DNA from: an uncultured Clostridia bacterium
Lineage (GTDB): Bacteria; Bacillota; Clostridia; TANB77; CAG-508
NCBI GenBank assembly: GCA_934167495.1
Contig: CAKPKP010000007.1
Location: forward strand, 25,965 to 89,964
DNA length: 64,000 bases
Reading direction: 5' to 3'
Shown here in pieces: positions 19,095 to 26,787 of the stretch (position 1 is the stretch's first letter; the number at the start of each line of letters is the position of its first letter). A program made the position numbers and the translations under genes. Below the pieces are notes generated by a model. It searched no databases and was not told the origin of the DNA. It was given only the letters and a program-made list of their open reading frames with translations.

Positions 19095-19955
19095 CTATTT
19101 AAAAACTTTTTTGAAAAATTGACTAGTAGAAATAGAACTGGTGCGATTAAATCTTTTTAAATTGTATAAACAATCAGGGCTTTTAGATATTATATTAACA
19201 CCTTCAGTGCAAGATAAAGAAGCTTTAAATCCTAAATCCTTTATAATATTTATAGAATCTTTGCTGATAATGCCATAAGGATAAGTAAAACAATTAGGAA
19301 CATAGCCGTTGGCATTATTTTTGAATTCTTCTTGCAATTTTAAAATATCATCCGAAAGTACTTTTCTATAAGAATCTATTGATTCACCTTTTAATTTAGA
19401 ACATCCATGTCTTTTTCCATTATTACTATGTAAGTTATAAGTATGGTTTTGAAATTCTATTCTTTTAGTATCAATTAATTCATTAATATCTTTCCAACGT
19501 AAATAACTATAATTTAAATTAGCTTCATCAGTCTCAGAGAAAATATCTGTATATTTACCCACAATTGAAATAACTGCTACCATATCGTATTTTTCTAGTA
19601 AAGGTAAAACATAGCCTAAATTATTATAATGGCCATCATCAAAAGTAATAATAATAGGTTTTTCTGGTAAAGGAGAATCATTATAAACATAATTAATTAA
19701 GTCTGTAATAGTAATGGTTGTATATCCATTTTCTTTAATATATTTAAAATCATTTTCAATAACACTTGGATTAACAATATATGTATTACTTCTAGATTTT
19801 AAAACACTATGATACATTATAATAGGAACCTTAACTCCTTGAACTGTAGTATTAGCTAAAACATAAGTATAAATGCATATTGTAGAAATAAGGAAAAATA
19901 TAAAAAGAAATAAAAATATAATTTTATAATTTAATTTAAAAACTTTAAAAAGCAT
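19095..19955 (-). CDS. Polysaccharide deacetylase (NodB/CE4 family), membrane anchored
   Basis: 286 residues with an N-terminal membrane or signal segment at about 10-33, then a CE4 domain. MT1 is ITFDDGHYNN and the metal-binding histidine pair is in QNHTYNLHS; IIMYHSV near the domain start and FTYPYG further on are family landmarks. It removes N- or O-acetyl groups from an extracellular glycan such as peptidoglycan or a capsule-like polymer, which can block lysozyme and local autolysins. Start supported by AGGTGA upstream. It lies on the opposite strand inside the T4SS locus, so it may adjust the wall where the machine assembles, but this is only positional inference. Confidence 0.9.
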   Translation of the reverse strand: MLFKVFKLNYKIIFLFLFIFFLISTICIYTYVLANTTVQGVKVPIIMYHSVLKSRSNTYIVNPSVIENDFKYIKENGYTTITITDLINYVYNDSPLPEKPIIITFDDGHYNNLGYVLPLLEKYDMVAVISIVGKYTDIFSETDEANLNYSYLRWKDINELIDTKRIEFQNHTYNLHSNNGKRHGCSKLKGESIDSYRKVLSDDILKLQEEFKNNANGYVPNCFTYPYGIISKDSINIIKDLGFKASLSCTEGVNIISKSPDCLYNLKRFNRTSSISTSQFFKKVFK

Positions 19956-20019
19956 AAAATCACCTAGTAAAAATATATTTAAATTATAAAATTATATTCA
20001 TTCTTTTAATAGATAAAAA

Positions 20020-20709
20020 TTATGCTGCTTGTTCTTCAAGTTTTACTAACATTCTTGTAAGAATAACTTTAGCTGTAGGTTTTAAAGAATTGGTGAAATA
20101 AAAGAAATTACATACAGATTCAAGTGAATTTTCAATATAATTTCGATCATACATTTCATTAATAGATTTAATAATAACCCACTTTACATTAGACGGAGTT
20201 GTATGATTTCTCTTTGCAATTTCTGGATATACATTCTTCTCTAAGTTTCTATAAAGATTTAAATCTTTAGTTTCATAAGAATATAAAATACTTTCTATTA
20301 AAAATCTAGTTCCTATTCTAGAAAGATTAAATTTTAATTTTCCAAATGTATTAATTATTTCAAATTTTGTTTTATTAACATCTATTTTAGAGATAATTTT
20401 ATTTATTTTTTCTTCAATAAATGTAATATCTGAAGTTTTTAATACATAATTATTTGAATCAAGATATGAGTCAGAATTAGTGAAAAATAAAAAATAAGGC
20501 TCATATTCTAAATTATTAAAACTAGATACATTAATATTATCTGCATCTACAATAATTAGTTGAGGAGCATCATATTTACATATATCTAAAGCTTCTTTTT
20601 CAGAAGAAGCAATTCCAAGCAAACGAATCCTTTCATTTTTTCCAACAATTTGATTAATAAGTTTTTTAGTAAAACTTGAAGTTGAATCTACAATTAATAA
20701 GTTAATCAT
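20020..20709 (-). CDS. Spo0A-like regulator with shortened receiver domain
   Basis: 229 residues from the ATG at 20709, which has AAGGAGG 6 bases upstream; a longer frame to 20742 lacks a site. The C-terminal part (about 120-229) matches the Spo0A DNA-binding domain: IGTRFLIESILY, NVYPEIAKRNHTTPSNVKW and LKPTAKVILTRML follow Spo0A order. The N-terminal part is a reduced receiver: LLIVDSTSS where Spo0A has an acidic Asp-Asp pocket, a possible phosphoacceptor Asp in IIVDAD, and the alpha3-beta4 region shortened. The recognition-helix Arg in the usual TTxSRVERAI is Asn here. It is therefore a divergent paralogue, probably not the sporulation master regulator. Encoded divergently from pilin 2, it is a natural candidate regulator of the T4SS. 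Confidence 0.85.
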   Translation of the reverse strand: MINLLIVDSTSSFTKKLINQIVGKNERIRLLGIASSEKEALDICKYDAPQLIIVDADNINVSSFNNLEYEPYFLFFTNSDSYLDSNNYVLKTSDITFIEEKINKIISKIDVNKTKFEIINTFGKLKFNLSRIGTRFLIESILYSYETKDLNLYRNLEKNVYPEIAKRNHTTPSNVKWVIIKSINEMYDRNYIENSLESVCNFFYFTNSLKPTAKVILTRMLVKLEEQAA

Positions 20710-20798
20710 TTTTAGCCTCCTTATAAAAATAAAATCTAACAATAAAACTTATTATCTGATTAAAGGTTACAGTAAGTGTAAAAAAAATTATAAGTATA

Positions 20799-20827
20799 TT
20801 GAATAAAAATGAGAAATAAAGTATAAT
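20799..20827 (+). promoter_or_regulatory. Promoter of pilin 2, sharing spacer with the pilin 3 promoter
   Basis: TTGAAT at 20799-20804, a 17-bp spacer ending GAGAAATAAAG, TATAAT at 20822-20827. Confidence 0.8.
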
Positions 20828-20857
20828 TAATTATAGTAACAATAAAGAGGTGGTTTT

Positions 20858-21214
20858 ATGAAAAAAGTATTAAAAATAATTTCTATAGCATTGGTTATAG
20901 TTTGTATATGTAGTTGTGCATTTGCTACAGAAGATTTAACAAGTGGAATGGAAATAAACGTGGGAGGTAAAGATAGTGGAGTTATAGGAACGTTTATGGG
21001 GATGATATTAGGAGTCCTTCAAACAATTGGAGTAGTGGTAACTATGGTTTCTCTTGTAATAGCAGGAATTAAATATATGATATCAAGTACAAATGATAAA
21101 GCTTCAATAAAACAACAAGCAATACCATTTGTAATAGGAGGAACGATAATTTTTGCAGCATCTACTATAGTAAAATTGATAGCAAATTTTGCAGGTCAAA
21201 CATTTAATATATAG
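20858..21214 (+). CDS. VirB2/TrbC-like pilin subunit 2
   Basis: 118 residues: signal peptide (about 1-23, ending SCAFA), a short polar segment, then two hydrophobic helices around the loop IKYMISSTNDKASIKQQ. It is colinear with pilin 1 and pilin 3, and shares the ILGVxQxIGxVV helix start with pilin 1. It would form the pilus or translocation-channel subunit of the adjoining secretion system. It has its own promoter and a strong terminator, so it is transcribed as a single gene; this would allow pilin dosage to exceed that of the machinery. Identification rests on topology, paralogy and context. Confidence 0.8.
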   Translation: MKKVLKIISIALVIVCICSCAFATEDLTSGMEINVGGKDSGVIGTFMGMILGVLQTIGVVVTMVSLVIAGIKYMISSTNDKASIKQQAIPFVIGGTIIFAASTIVKLIANFAGQTFNI

Positions 21215-21253
21215 AAAAAAGCAAATTTTCAATGCATGAAAATTTGCTTTTTT
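21215..21253 (+). terminator. Terminator after pilin 2
   Basis: AAAAAAGCAAATTTTC pairs perfectly with GAAAATTTGCTTTTTT around a 7-base loop. Confidence 0.9.
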
Positions 21254-21326
21254 CTATATAAAATATTACAAAATTATTAAAAAAATATATATTTTTTGTA
21301 AAAATTACAGAATTTTTTCATAAATA

Positions 21327-21355
21327 TTGAAGATTTTTGAGAAATAAAGTATAAT
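21327..21355 (+). promoter_or_regulatory. Promoter of the main T4SS operon
   Basis: TTGAAG at 21327-21332, a 17-bp spacer ending GAGAAATAAAG (identical to that of pilin 2), TATAAT at 21350-21355. It precedes pilin 3 and the downstream operon. Confidence 0.8.
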
Positions 21356-21387
21356 AAACATAGTATGGTGAAAAATGGGGTGATAGC

Positions 21388-21786
21388 ATGAAAATAGCGA
21401 TTAAAATAATAAGTATAATAAGTATAGTTTTAGTTTTGATAAGTATAATGCAAGTACCATGCAATGCAGCAATAGATATAAAGAATATACAGGGTTCAGC
21501 AGAAAATTTTTTAAGTACAGGCGATAAAAATCAAAACAATACTATCAGTGTGTCAAAGATGAAAGAAGAATTATTACCAATAGCTGAAATTCTTACAATG
21601 ATAGGCACAGGGGTAGTAATTATTTGTGCTATTGTAATTGGAATTAAATATATGGTAGCAAGTCCAGATGAACAAGCTAAATTAAAGAAACAAATGGTAG
21701 GATTAGTTGTAGCTACAATAGTAATATTTGGAGCATATGGAATTTGGAAGGCACTATATCAATTTATGAATACAGCATTAAAATAA
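21388..21786 (+). CDS. VirB2/TrbC-like pilin subunit 3
   Basis: 132 residues: signal peptide about 1-28 (ending MQVPCNAA), a polar stretch of about 40 residues that is longer than in the other two pilins, then two hydrophobic helices flanking IKYMVASPDEQAKLKKQ. It starts the main operon; the PrgI/VirB3-like gene follows within 16 bases. Of the three pilin candidates it is the one co-transcribed with the machinery. The homology call comes from the shared two-helix pattern and loop motif. Confidence 0.8.
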   Translation: MKIAIKIISIISIVLVLISIMQVPCNAAIDIKNIQGSAENFLSTGDKNQNNTISVSKMKEELLPIAEILTMIGTGVVIICAIVIGIKYMVASPDEQAKLKKQMVGLVVATIVIFGAYGIWKALYQFMNTALK

Positions 21787-21801
21787 CAAAGGAGGAATAA
21801 C

Positions 21802-22137
21802 ATGGGAACATATTATATACCACGTAATGTAAAAGGTGAAACAAGAATATTATATATTTTTTCTATAAAATCATTAATAACAACAGGAATAGGAGCAGTT
21901 ATAGGATTACCTTTTTATTTAATATTTGCTGCATTAGGTTCAAAGTTAGTTGGAGCAATAATACTTGCTGTGTTTGCAATAATAGGATTTGTAATAGGAG
22001 CAGTAAAAATACCTAAAATACTAGGAATTCCATTCACTAAAAATGTAGCAGGAGATTCTATAGATGATGTTATAGTAAGATACATCAAATTTAAAAAAGA
22101 TAGAAAAATGTATACTTATACAAAGGAGGAAAAGTAA
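21802..22137 (+). CDS. PrgI-family/VirB3-like inner membrane protein
   Basis: 111 residues. A polar N-terminus (YYIPRNVKGETRILYIFS) leads into two adjacent membrane helices (about 24-45 and 50-70) and a short basic cytoplasmic tail. PrgI-type proteins of Gram-positive conjugation systems have this size and layout and are the equivalents of VirB3, the small partner of the VirB4 ATPase. Position supports this: it directly precedes the TraC-like protein and VirB4. An AGGAGG site precedes the start, and the next gene begins one base after its stop. Confidence 0.8.
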   Translation: MGTYYIPRNVKGETRILYIFSIKSLITTGIGAVIGLPFYLIFAALGSKLVGAIILAVFAIIGFVIGAVKIPKILGIPFTKNVAGDSIDDVIVRYIKFKKDRKMYTYTKEEK

Positions 22138-22138
22138 T

Positions 22139-23398
22139 ATGCAAATAGTAAGTCTACTTCAAGTAATAGTGGCAATTTTAGTAATGCTAATATTAGTTTT
22201 AATATCTATATATGTTTATTTAGTGTATTCAGATAAACATAAAAGAGCTAAGAATGAAAATGGACAAATAGGTGGAAGTGGTGAATATGGCTCACAAGAT
22301 AAATCAAGACGTGGTTATGAAAGTGGAAAATTTCAAGGTGTACTTTCTAAAGAATCTATATTTGAATTTTTAGATTTTGATGAAATTCTTGATAACATGA
22401 TAATAAGAAAAGACAGAACACAATATGTTATGGTTATTCAATGTAATGGTGTAAACTATGATTTAATGTCAGAACAAGAAAAATTATCAGTAGAAGAAGG
22501 ATTTGTTCAATTCTTAAATACTTTAAGATTTCCAATCCAATTGTATGTTCAAACAAGAAGTTTAAATTTAAGAGATATTATAGAAGAGTATAAAGCAAGA
22601 GTATCAACTTTATCATCTGATATAGAAAAATTGAATGCCAAAATAGCACAAGCAACTGCAAGTGGAAATAGAGCAGTAAAAGAAAAATTAGAATTTGAAA
22701 AAAGAAGAAAAGAAAACGTTTTAGAATATGGAATGGATATAACAGAATATGTTTCAAGAATGAGTTCTAATAGAAATGTATTACAACAAAAAACATTCGT
22801 TGTAGTTTCATATTATACAGCTGAATTTGGTGGAGGACTTGATACATATTCAAAAGAAGAAATAGATAGTATGTGTTTCTCAGAATTATATACAAGATGT
22901 CAAAATGTTATGAGTGCATTAATGTCATCAGAGGTAACAGGAAAAATATTAGATTCAGAAGAATTAGCTGAATTATTATATGTAGCTTACAATAGAGATG
23001 ATTCAGAAATATATCAATTATCAAAAGCATTAGATGCACAATATGATGCACTATATAGTACGGGAAAAGACGTATTAGAAAAACGTAAAAAACAAATAGA
23101 TGAAGAAATAAAATTAGAAGCAGTTGATTTGGCAACAGAAAGTATAATAGATGCAGATAAATTAAGACAACCAGAAATAGTAGAAAGAGAAGAAAAAATA
23201 AAAGAAAAAGCACTAGAATTAATAGATGATTACAAAGAAAGAATGGATGACGAATTATACGAAGGTGCAAAAGAACAAGTTGAAAAGAAGAGTAAAAAAA
23301 GAATAGAAAAAGCAACTAAAAAAGAAAATGGAGAAGAAACAGAAGGCACAAAAGTTAAGGTAACAAGAAAAAGAAGAACGAAAAAAACAGAAGAATAG
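22139..23398 (+). CDS. Membrane-anchored TraC-like / VirB4 N-domain-like protein
   Basis: 419 residues: an N-terminal membrane helix at about 7-30, a Gly/Ser-rich linker, then a soluble domain with the pattern IRKDRTQYVMVIQCNGVN - FVQFLNTLRFPIQLYVQTR. This resembles the stand-alone TraC-like/VirB4 N-terminal domains next to VirB4 in Patescibacteria and some Gram-positive T4SS. A coiled coil (about 140-190) and a very charged Lys/Glu tail follow (from about 340). It has no ATPase motif. Probably a membrane adaptor for the VirB4 encoded just downstream. The family call comes from pattern memory, not a search. Confidence 0.65.
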   Translation: MQIVSLLQVIVAILVMLILVLISIYVYLVYSDKHKRAKNENGQIGGSGEYGSQDKSRRGYESGKFQGVLSKESIFEFLDFDEILDNMIIRKDRTQYVMVIQCNGVNYDLMSEQEKLSVEEGFVQFLNTLRFPIQLYVQTRSLNLRDIIEEYKARVSTLSSDIEKLNAKIAQATASGNRAVKEKLEFEKRRKENVLEYGMDITEYVSRMSSNRNVLQQKTFVVVSYYTAEFGGGLDTYSKEEIDSMCFSELYTRCQNVMSALMSSEVTGKILDSEELAELLYVAYNRDDSEIYQLSKALDAQYDALYSTGKDVLEKRKKQIDEEIKLEAVDLATESIIDADKLRQPEIVEREEKIKEKALELIDDYKERMDDELYEGAKEQVEKKSKKRIEKATKKENGEETEGTKVKVTRKRRTKKTEE

Positions 23399-23440
23399 AC
23401 TGTAAAAATTTTTATAGTTTAATGAAAGGAATTGGGTAGT

Positions 23441-25411
23441 ATGAAGAAAAAAAATCAAGAAGAACAAATGAAAGCAACAGTAGTAGAGCAAAAAGAAGGT
23501 TTTTTTAAGAGAAATGCAAAAACAATTAAAGATTTAATTGCACCAGCAGGAATAGATGCAAGTTATACAAATCATGTAGAAATAATATCAAGTAAAACAA
23601 GATATGCAAGAAGCATGATAGTAGCAAACCTTCCAAGAATGTGTACTTTCCCAGAATTTTTAAGAGGAATGTATACATTTGGAGATATGAATGTATCAGT
23701 TTTTATTAATCCAATAAGTGAAAGTATATCTCAAACAGATTTAAATAGAACAATAAATGAATTGGAATCTGAAAGAATTGTTGCCTTAGATAGAGGTGAT
23801 ATAAACAGAGAAAGAATTATAGCACAAAAAAGAGCAGAAGCCGAAGAATTAAGAGATCAGATTGCTGCAGGTTTTAATAAATTATTTGAATCATCAATAA
23901 TATGTACATTATTTGCATACAGTGTTGAGGAACTAGATAAATATACAGAATTATTATCTAGTGAAATGTCAAAAACTTTAATAGGTGTAAAACCAGCATG
24001 GGCAATGCAAGATACAGCTTTAAGATCTAATATGCCATTTTGTGATAATAAAATAAAAAGATCACATACATTTGATAGAAGATCAATGTCAACAGTATTT
24101 CCATTCTTCTCATCAGATGTAGGACATAAAAAAGGTATACCATTAGGATTTAACAGACAAACCGGATTACCAATATTATTTGATAATTTCAGTCCAGAGC
24201 TTACAAACTATAACATGGTTATATTTGGTAAATCTGGTGCTGGTAAAGGTGTTACAATAAAAACAATAACAGCACGTTCATCTATATTAATGGGAATAGA
24301 GAGTTTAGCTCTAGATGCTGAAGGTGAGTATGGAATAGTTGCAGAAGCACTAGGTGGAGTAAATGTTACAATAAGCCCTAATTCAAAAACAATTATAAAT
24401 CTATTTGATATAGAACCTGAAAATGTAAAAGATGAAATAACAGGAAAAGAAAGAACCGTGTTAAATGTTGAAAATAAAGTAGAAGACGTAACACAAGGTT
24501 TACTTACAATGGCAAGAGGTAGTACAAGAAGTAAAGAAGTAAACGAACTTACAAAGCAAATTATTTCAGAAGCTGTTGCTGAAGAATATGCAGCATATGG
24601 AATAACAAATGATATAGCAAGTTTATATGAAAAAGAAGAAGGAATAAATATTACTCAAAATTATTTAGGTAAAACAAAAAAGATGATGCCTACAATAGGT
24701 TCTTGGTATAAAAGATTAGTAAAGAAGGCAGAATCAAACACTAACCCAGATTATAGATTCCATTATAGTTATTTAATAAAAGTTATGAAACAATATGTAA
24801 GAGAATACCAAGGTCAAATGGCATACTTTGATGGTCAATCTACATTTGAATTGTTAGAAGGAGTACCTTTTATAAATCTAGATATTTCAGGACTAGAAGA
24901 GAGATTTGCAAGACCATTAGCACAACAAATATTACTTTCATGGATTTGGGAGAAATATGTTAAAAAGAATAGTGAAGATAAAACAAAAGCTGCTAAAAAA
25001 AGAGTTTTAGTTGATGAGGCTTGGATGCTTTTACCATATCCAGAGGCTGTAGATTTCTTAAATACTATGGCTAGACGTGCAAGAAAAAGAAATGTATCAT
25101 TAGCAGTTGTATCACAAAAATTCCAAGACTTCTATGAAAAAGCAGAAGTACAAGCAGTTTTAACATCATCAGATACAAAATTATTCTTAGCACAAGATAA
25201 ATCTGAAATTCAATACATAAAAGAAGTATTTAAATTAAGTGAAGGTGAAGCAGCATTTTTAACAACATGTAATAGAGGTGAAGGTTTACTAAAAGTAGGA
25301 GCAGATACTGCTATCATTGCAATTCAACCAACAAAGAAAGAGTTTGAATTTGTTGAAACAAATATGAACAAGAGAGCACAAATGCTAAAAGAAAAAGAAC
25401 AACAATATTAA
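23441..25411 (+). CDS. virB4: VirB4/TraE-type T4SS ATPase
   Basis: 656 residues from the ATG at 23441, preceded by AAAGGA; an upstream TTG at 23432 is less likely. The N-terminal VirB4 domain (about 30-220) is followed by the RecA-like motor. Walker A is at about 263-270 and reads GKSGAGKG, with Gly where Ser/Thr normally ligates Mg. Walker B with following acid is VLVDEAW (Asp525-Glu526). A C-terminal VVSQKFQDF segment matches the conserved Gln motif of VirB4 proteins. It energises pilus biogenesis and substrate transfer at the inner face of the membrane. It is the only T4SS ATPase here: no VirD4/TcpA coupling ATPase and no VirB11 are present. Confidence 0.92.
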   Translation: MKKKNQEEQMKATVVEQKEGFFKRNAKTIKDLIAPAGIDASYTNHVEIISSKTRYARSMIVANLPRMCTFPEFLRGMYTFGDMNVSVFINPISESISQTDLNRTINELESERIVALDRGDINRERIIAQKRAEAEELRDQIAAGFNKLFESSIICTLFAYSVEELDKYTELLSSEMSKTLIGVKPAWAMQDTALRSNMPFCDNKIKRSHTFDRRSMSTVFPFFSSDVGHKKGIPLGFNRQTGLPILFDNFSPELTNYNMVIFGKSGAGKGVTIKTITARSSILMGIESLALDAEGEYGIVAEALGGVNVTISPNSKTIINLFDIEPENVKDEITGKERTVLNVENKVEDVTQGLLTMARGSTRSKEVNELTKQIISEAVAEEYAAYGITNDIASLYEKEEGINITQNYLGKTKKMMPTIGSWYKRLVKKAESNTNPDYRFHYSYLIKVMKQYVREYQGQMAYFDGQSTFELLEGVPFINLDISGLEERFARPLAQQILLSWIWEKYVKKNSEDKTKAAKKRVLVDEAWMLLPYPEAVDFLNTMARRARKRNVSLAVVSQKFQDFYEKAEVQAVLTSSDTKLFLAQDKSEIQYIKEVFKLSEGEAAFLTTCNRGEGLLKVGADTAIIAIQPTKKEFEFVETNMNKRAQMLKEKEQQY

Positions 25412-25420
25412 TGATAAGGA

Positions 25421-25490
25421 AGGAAAATATTTTCCTTCTTAAAAGAATTATACTATTGAAATTAAATATAATAATATAATTCTTTTAAAA
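25421..25490 (+). promoter_or_regulatory. Two hairpins in the virB4 - virB6 gap
   Basis: A 20-bp perfect palindrome (GAAGGAAAAT/ATTTTCCTTC, within 25421-25442) is followed by a second stem of AAAAGAATTATA with TATAATTCTTTT. Neither has a long T run. They may attenuate transcription or protect transcript ends between the ATPase and channel genes. Confidence 0.4.
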
Positions 25491-25518
25491 GGGAGAATAA
25501 ACAATAGAAAGGATATAA

Positions 25519-26766
25519 ATGAAAAGGAAGATAGCATTAGTACTAATAATTATAATTTTATTTAACAACATAATTCCAAAATTTTGCTATGCTGATGATT
25601 CATCTAAGGAATCAATGATAGATGTTGAAAATGCTTTCACAATAGATTCATATAATAGTTTAAACAATGATGGTTCTGCTGAAATAAGAGGAGAAAACAA
25701 AGATTATACCCAGATAAAAGAAACGCAGACAAGTAAGCAAACAATTTTAGTATATTTAACAGCTATATTAGATATGCTACCTATTGCAGCTCATACATTG
25801 ATGAGTGTTGCTACTTTAGATGGTTATGAAAATGGAATAGATGTTGAGACACAAAAAGCTAACTTAAAAGAAGAGTTATCTACATCTGCCTATTTGAAAG
25901 GTATGAAAATAGATTCTAATAGTATAGCTATTGCTGTAGCTATTGCTGTAAATTCTTTTACAATAGATTCTTTAATAAGAAGCGAAAGAGAAATGTTTGA
26001 TGTTAATTTCTTTAATTTTCAAACAAAATCACAAACTAATAATGAATTCAAAGAATCTGTGGCAACTTGGTATTATACTTTAAGATCATTAGCTACTATT
26101 ATGTCGTTACTAGTGTTAATATATGTAGGAATAAGAATGGCTGTATCAACAACAGCAATAGATAGAGCAAAATATAAGAAAATGCTTTTGGGTTGGTTTG
26201 AAAGTGCAATAATTATTTGGCTATTTCCGTACATATTATCTATAATATTTGCTTTATCAAATTCTATTATGGATATGGTAAACAAGGTACAAGGAGAAAG
26301 TTTTGAGCTTACAATAATAGCTAAATTTTATTATTCATTAATAGAATCAAATGGATATGAATTAATTTTATGGTCTGTAGCATATTGGTTATTAGTGTGG
26401 TACATTTTGAAATTTTTTATAACATATGCAAAAAGATTTTTATCAGTAGGATTATTAATAATAATTTCACCACTAATTTCTGTAACATATGCTATTGATA
26501 AAATTGGCGATGGAAGAGCACAAGGCTTTGAAATGTTAATAAAAGAATTAATAGTCAATATATTTATTCAACCATTGCATTTAGTTATATATATAGTATT
26601 TATATATACAGCCAATGAAATAGCAAAAACAGCACCAATACTTGCAATAATATTCTTAGCATCATTATCAAGAGTTGAAAAAATAGTAAAGAATGTATTT
26701 AACATGAGAGGATTAACATCTATACACTCTATAGGTGCAATAGCTCCAATAAAGAAAAAACATTAG
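25519..26766 (+). CDS. VirB6/TrbL-like polytopic channel protein 1
   Basis: 415 residues: signal peptide about 1-24 (ending KFCYA), an outer segment, then about six membrane helices. The signature is WYYTLRSL...LIYVGIRMAVST, shared almost exactly with the proteins at 28373 and 32865. A second conserved block, AKRFLSVGLLIIISPLISVTYAIDKIGDG, is also common to all three. VirB6-type proteins form the inner-membrane translocation channel of T4SS. It is the shortest of the three, with no large C-terminal extension. It is in the T4SS operon and follows virB4 after a 107-base gap with hairpins. Confidence 0.82.
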   Translation: MKRKIALVLIIIILFNNIIPKFCYADDSSKESMIDVENAFTIDSYNSLNNDGSAEIRGENKDYTQIKETQTSKQTILVYLTAILDMLPIAAHTLMSVATLDGYENGIDVETQKANLKEELSTSAYLKGMKIDSNSIAIAVAIAVNSFTIDSLIRSEREMFDVNFFNFQTKSQTNNEFKESVATWYYTLRSLATIMSLLVLIYVGIRMAVSTTAIDRAKYKKMLLGWFESAIIIWLFPYILSIIFALSNSIMDMVNKVQGESFELTIIAKFYYSLIESNGYELILWSVAYWLLVWYILKFFITYAKRFLSVGLLIIISPLISVTYAIDKIGDGRAQGFEMLIKELIVNIFIQPLHLVIYIVFIYTANEIAKTAPILAIIFLASLSRVEKIVKNVFNMRGLTSIHSIGAIAPIKKKH

Positions 26767-26787
26767 TATGAAGGAGGAAATGTTATT

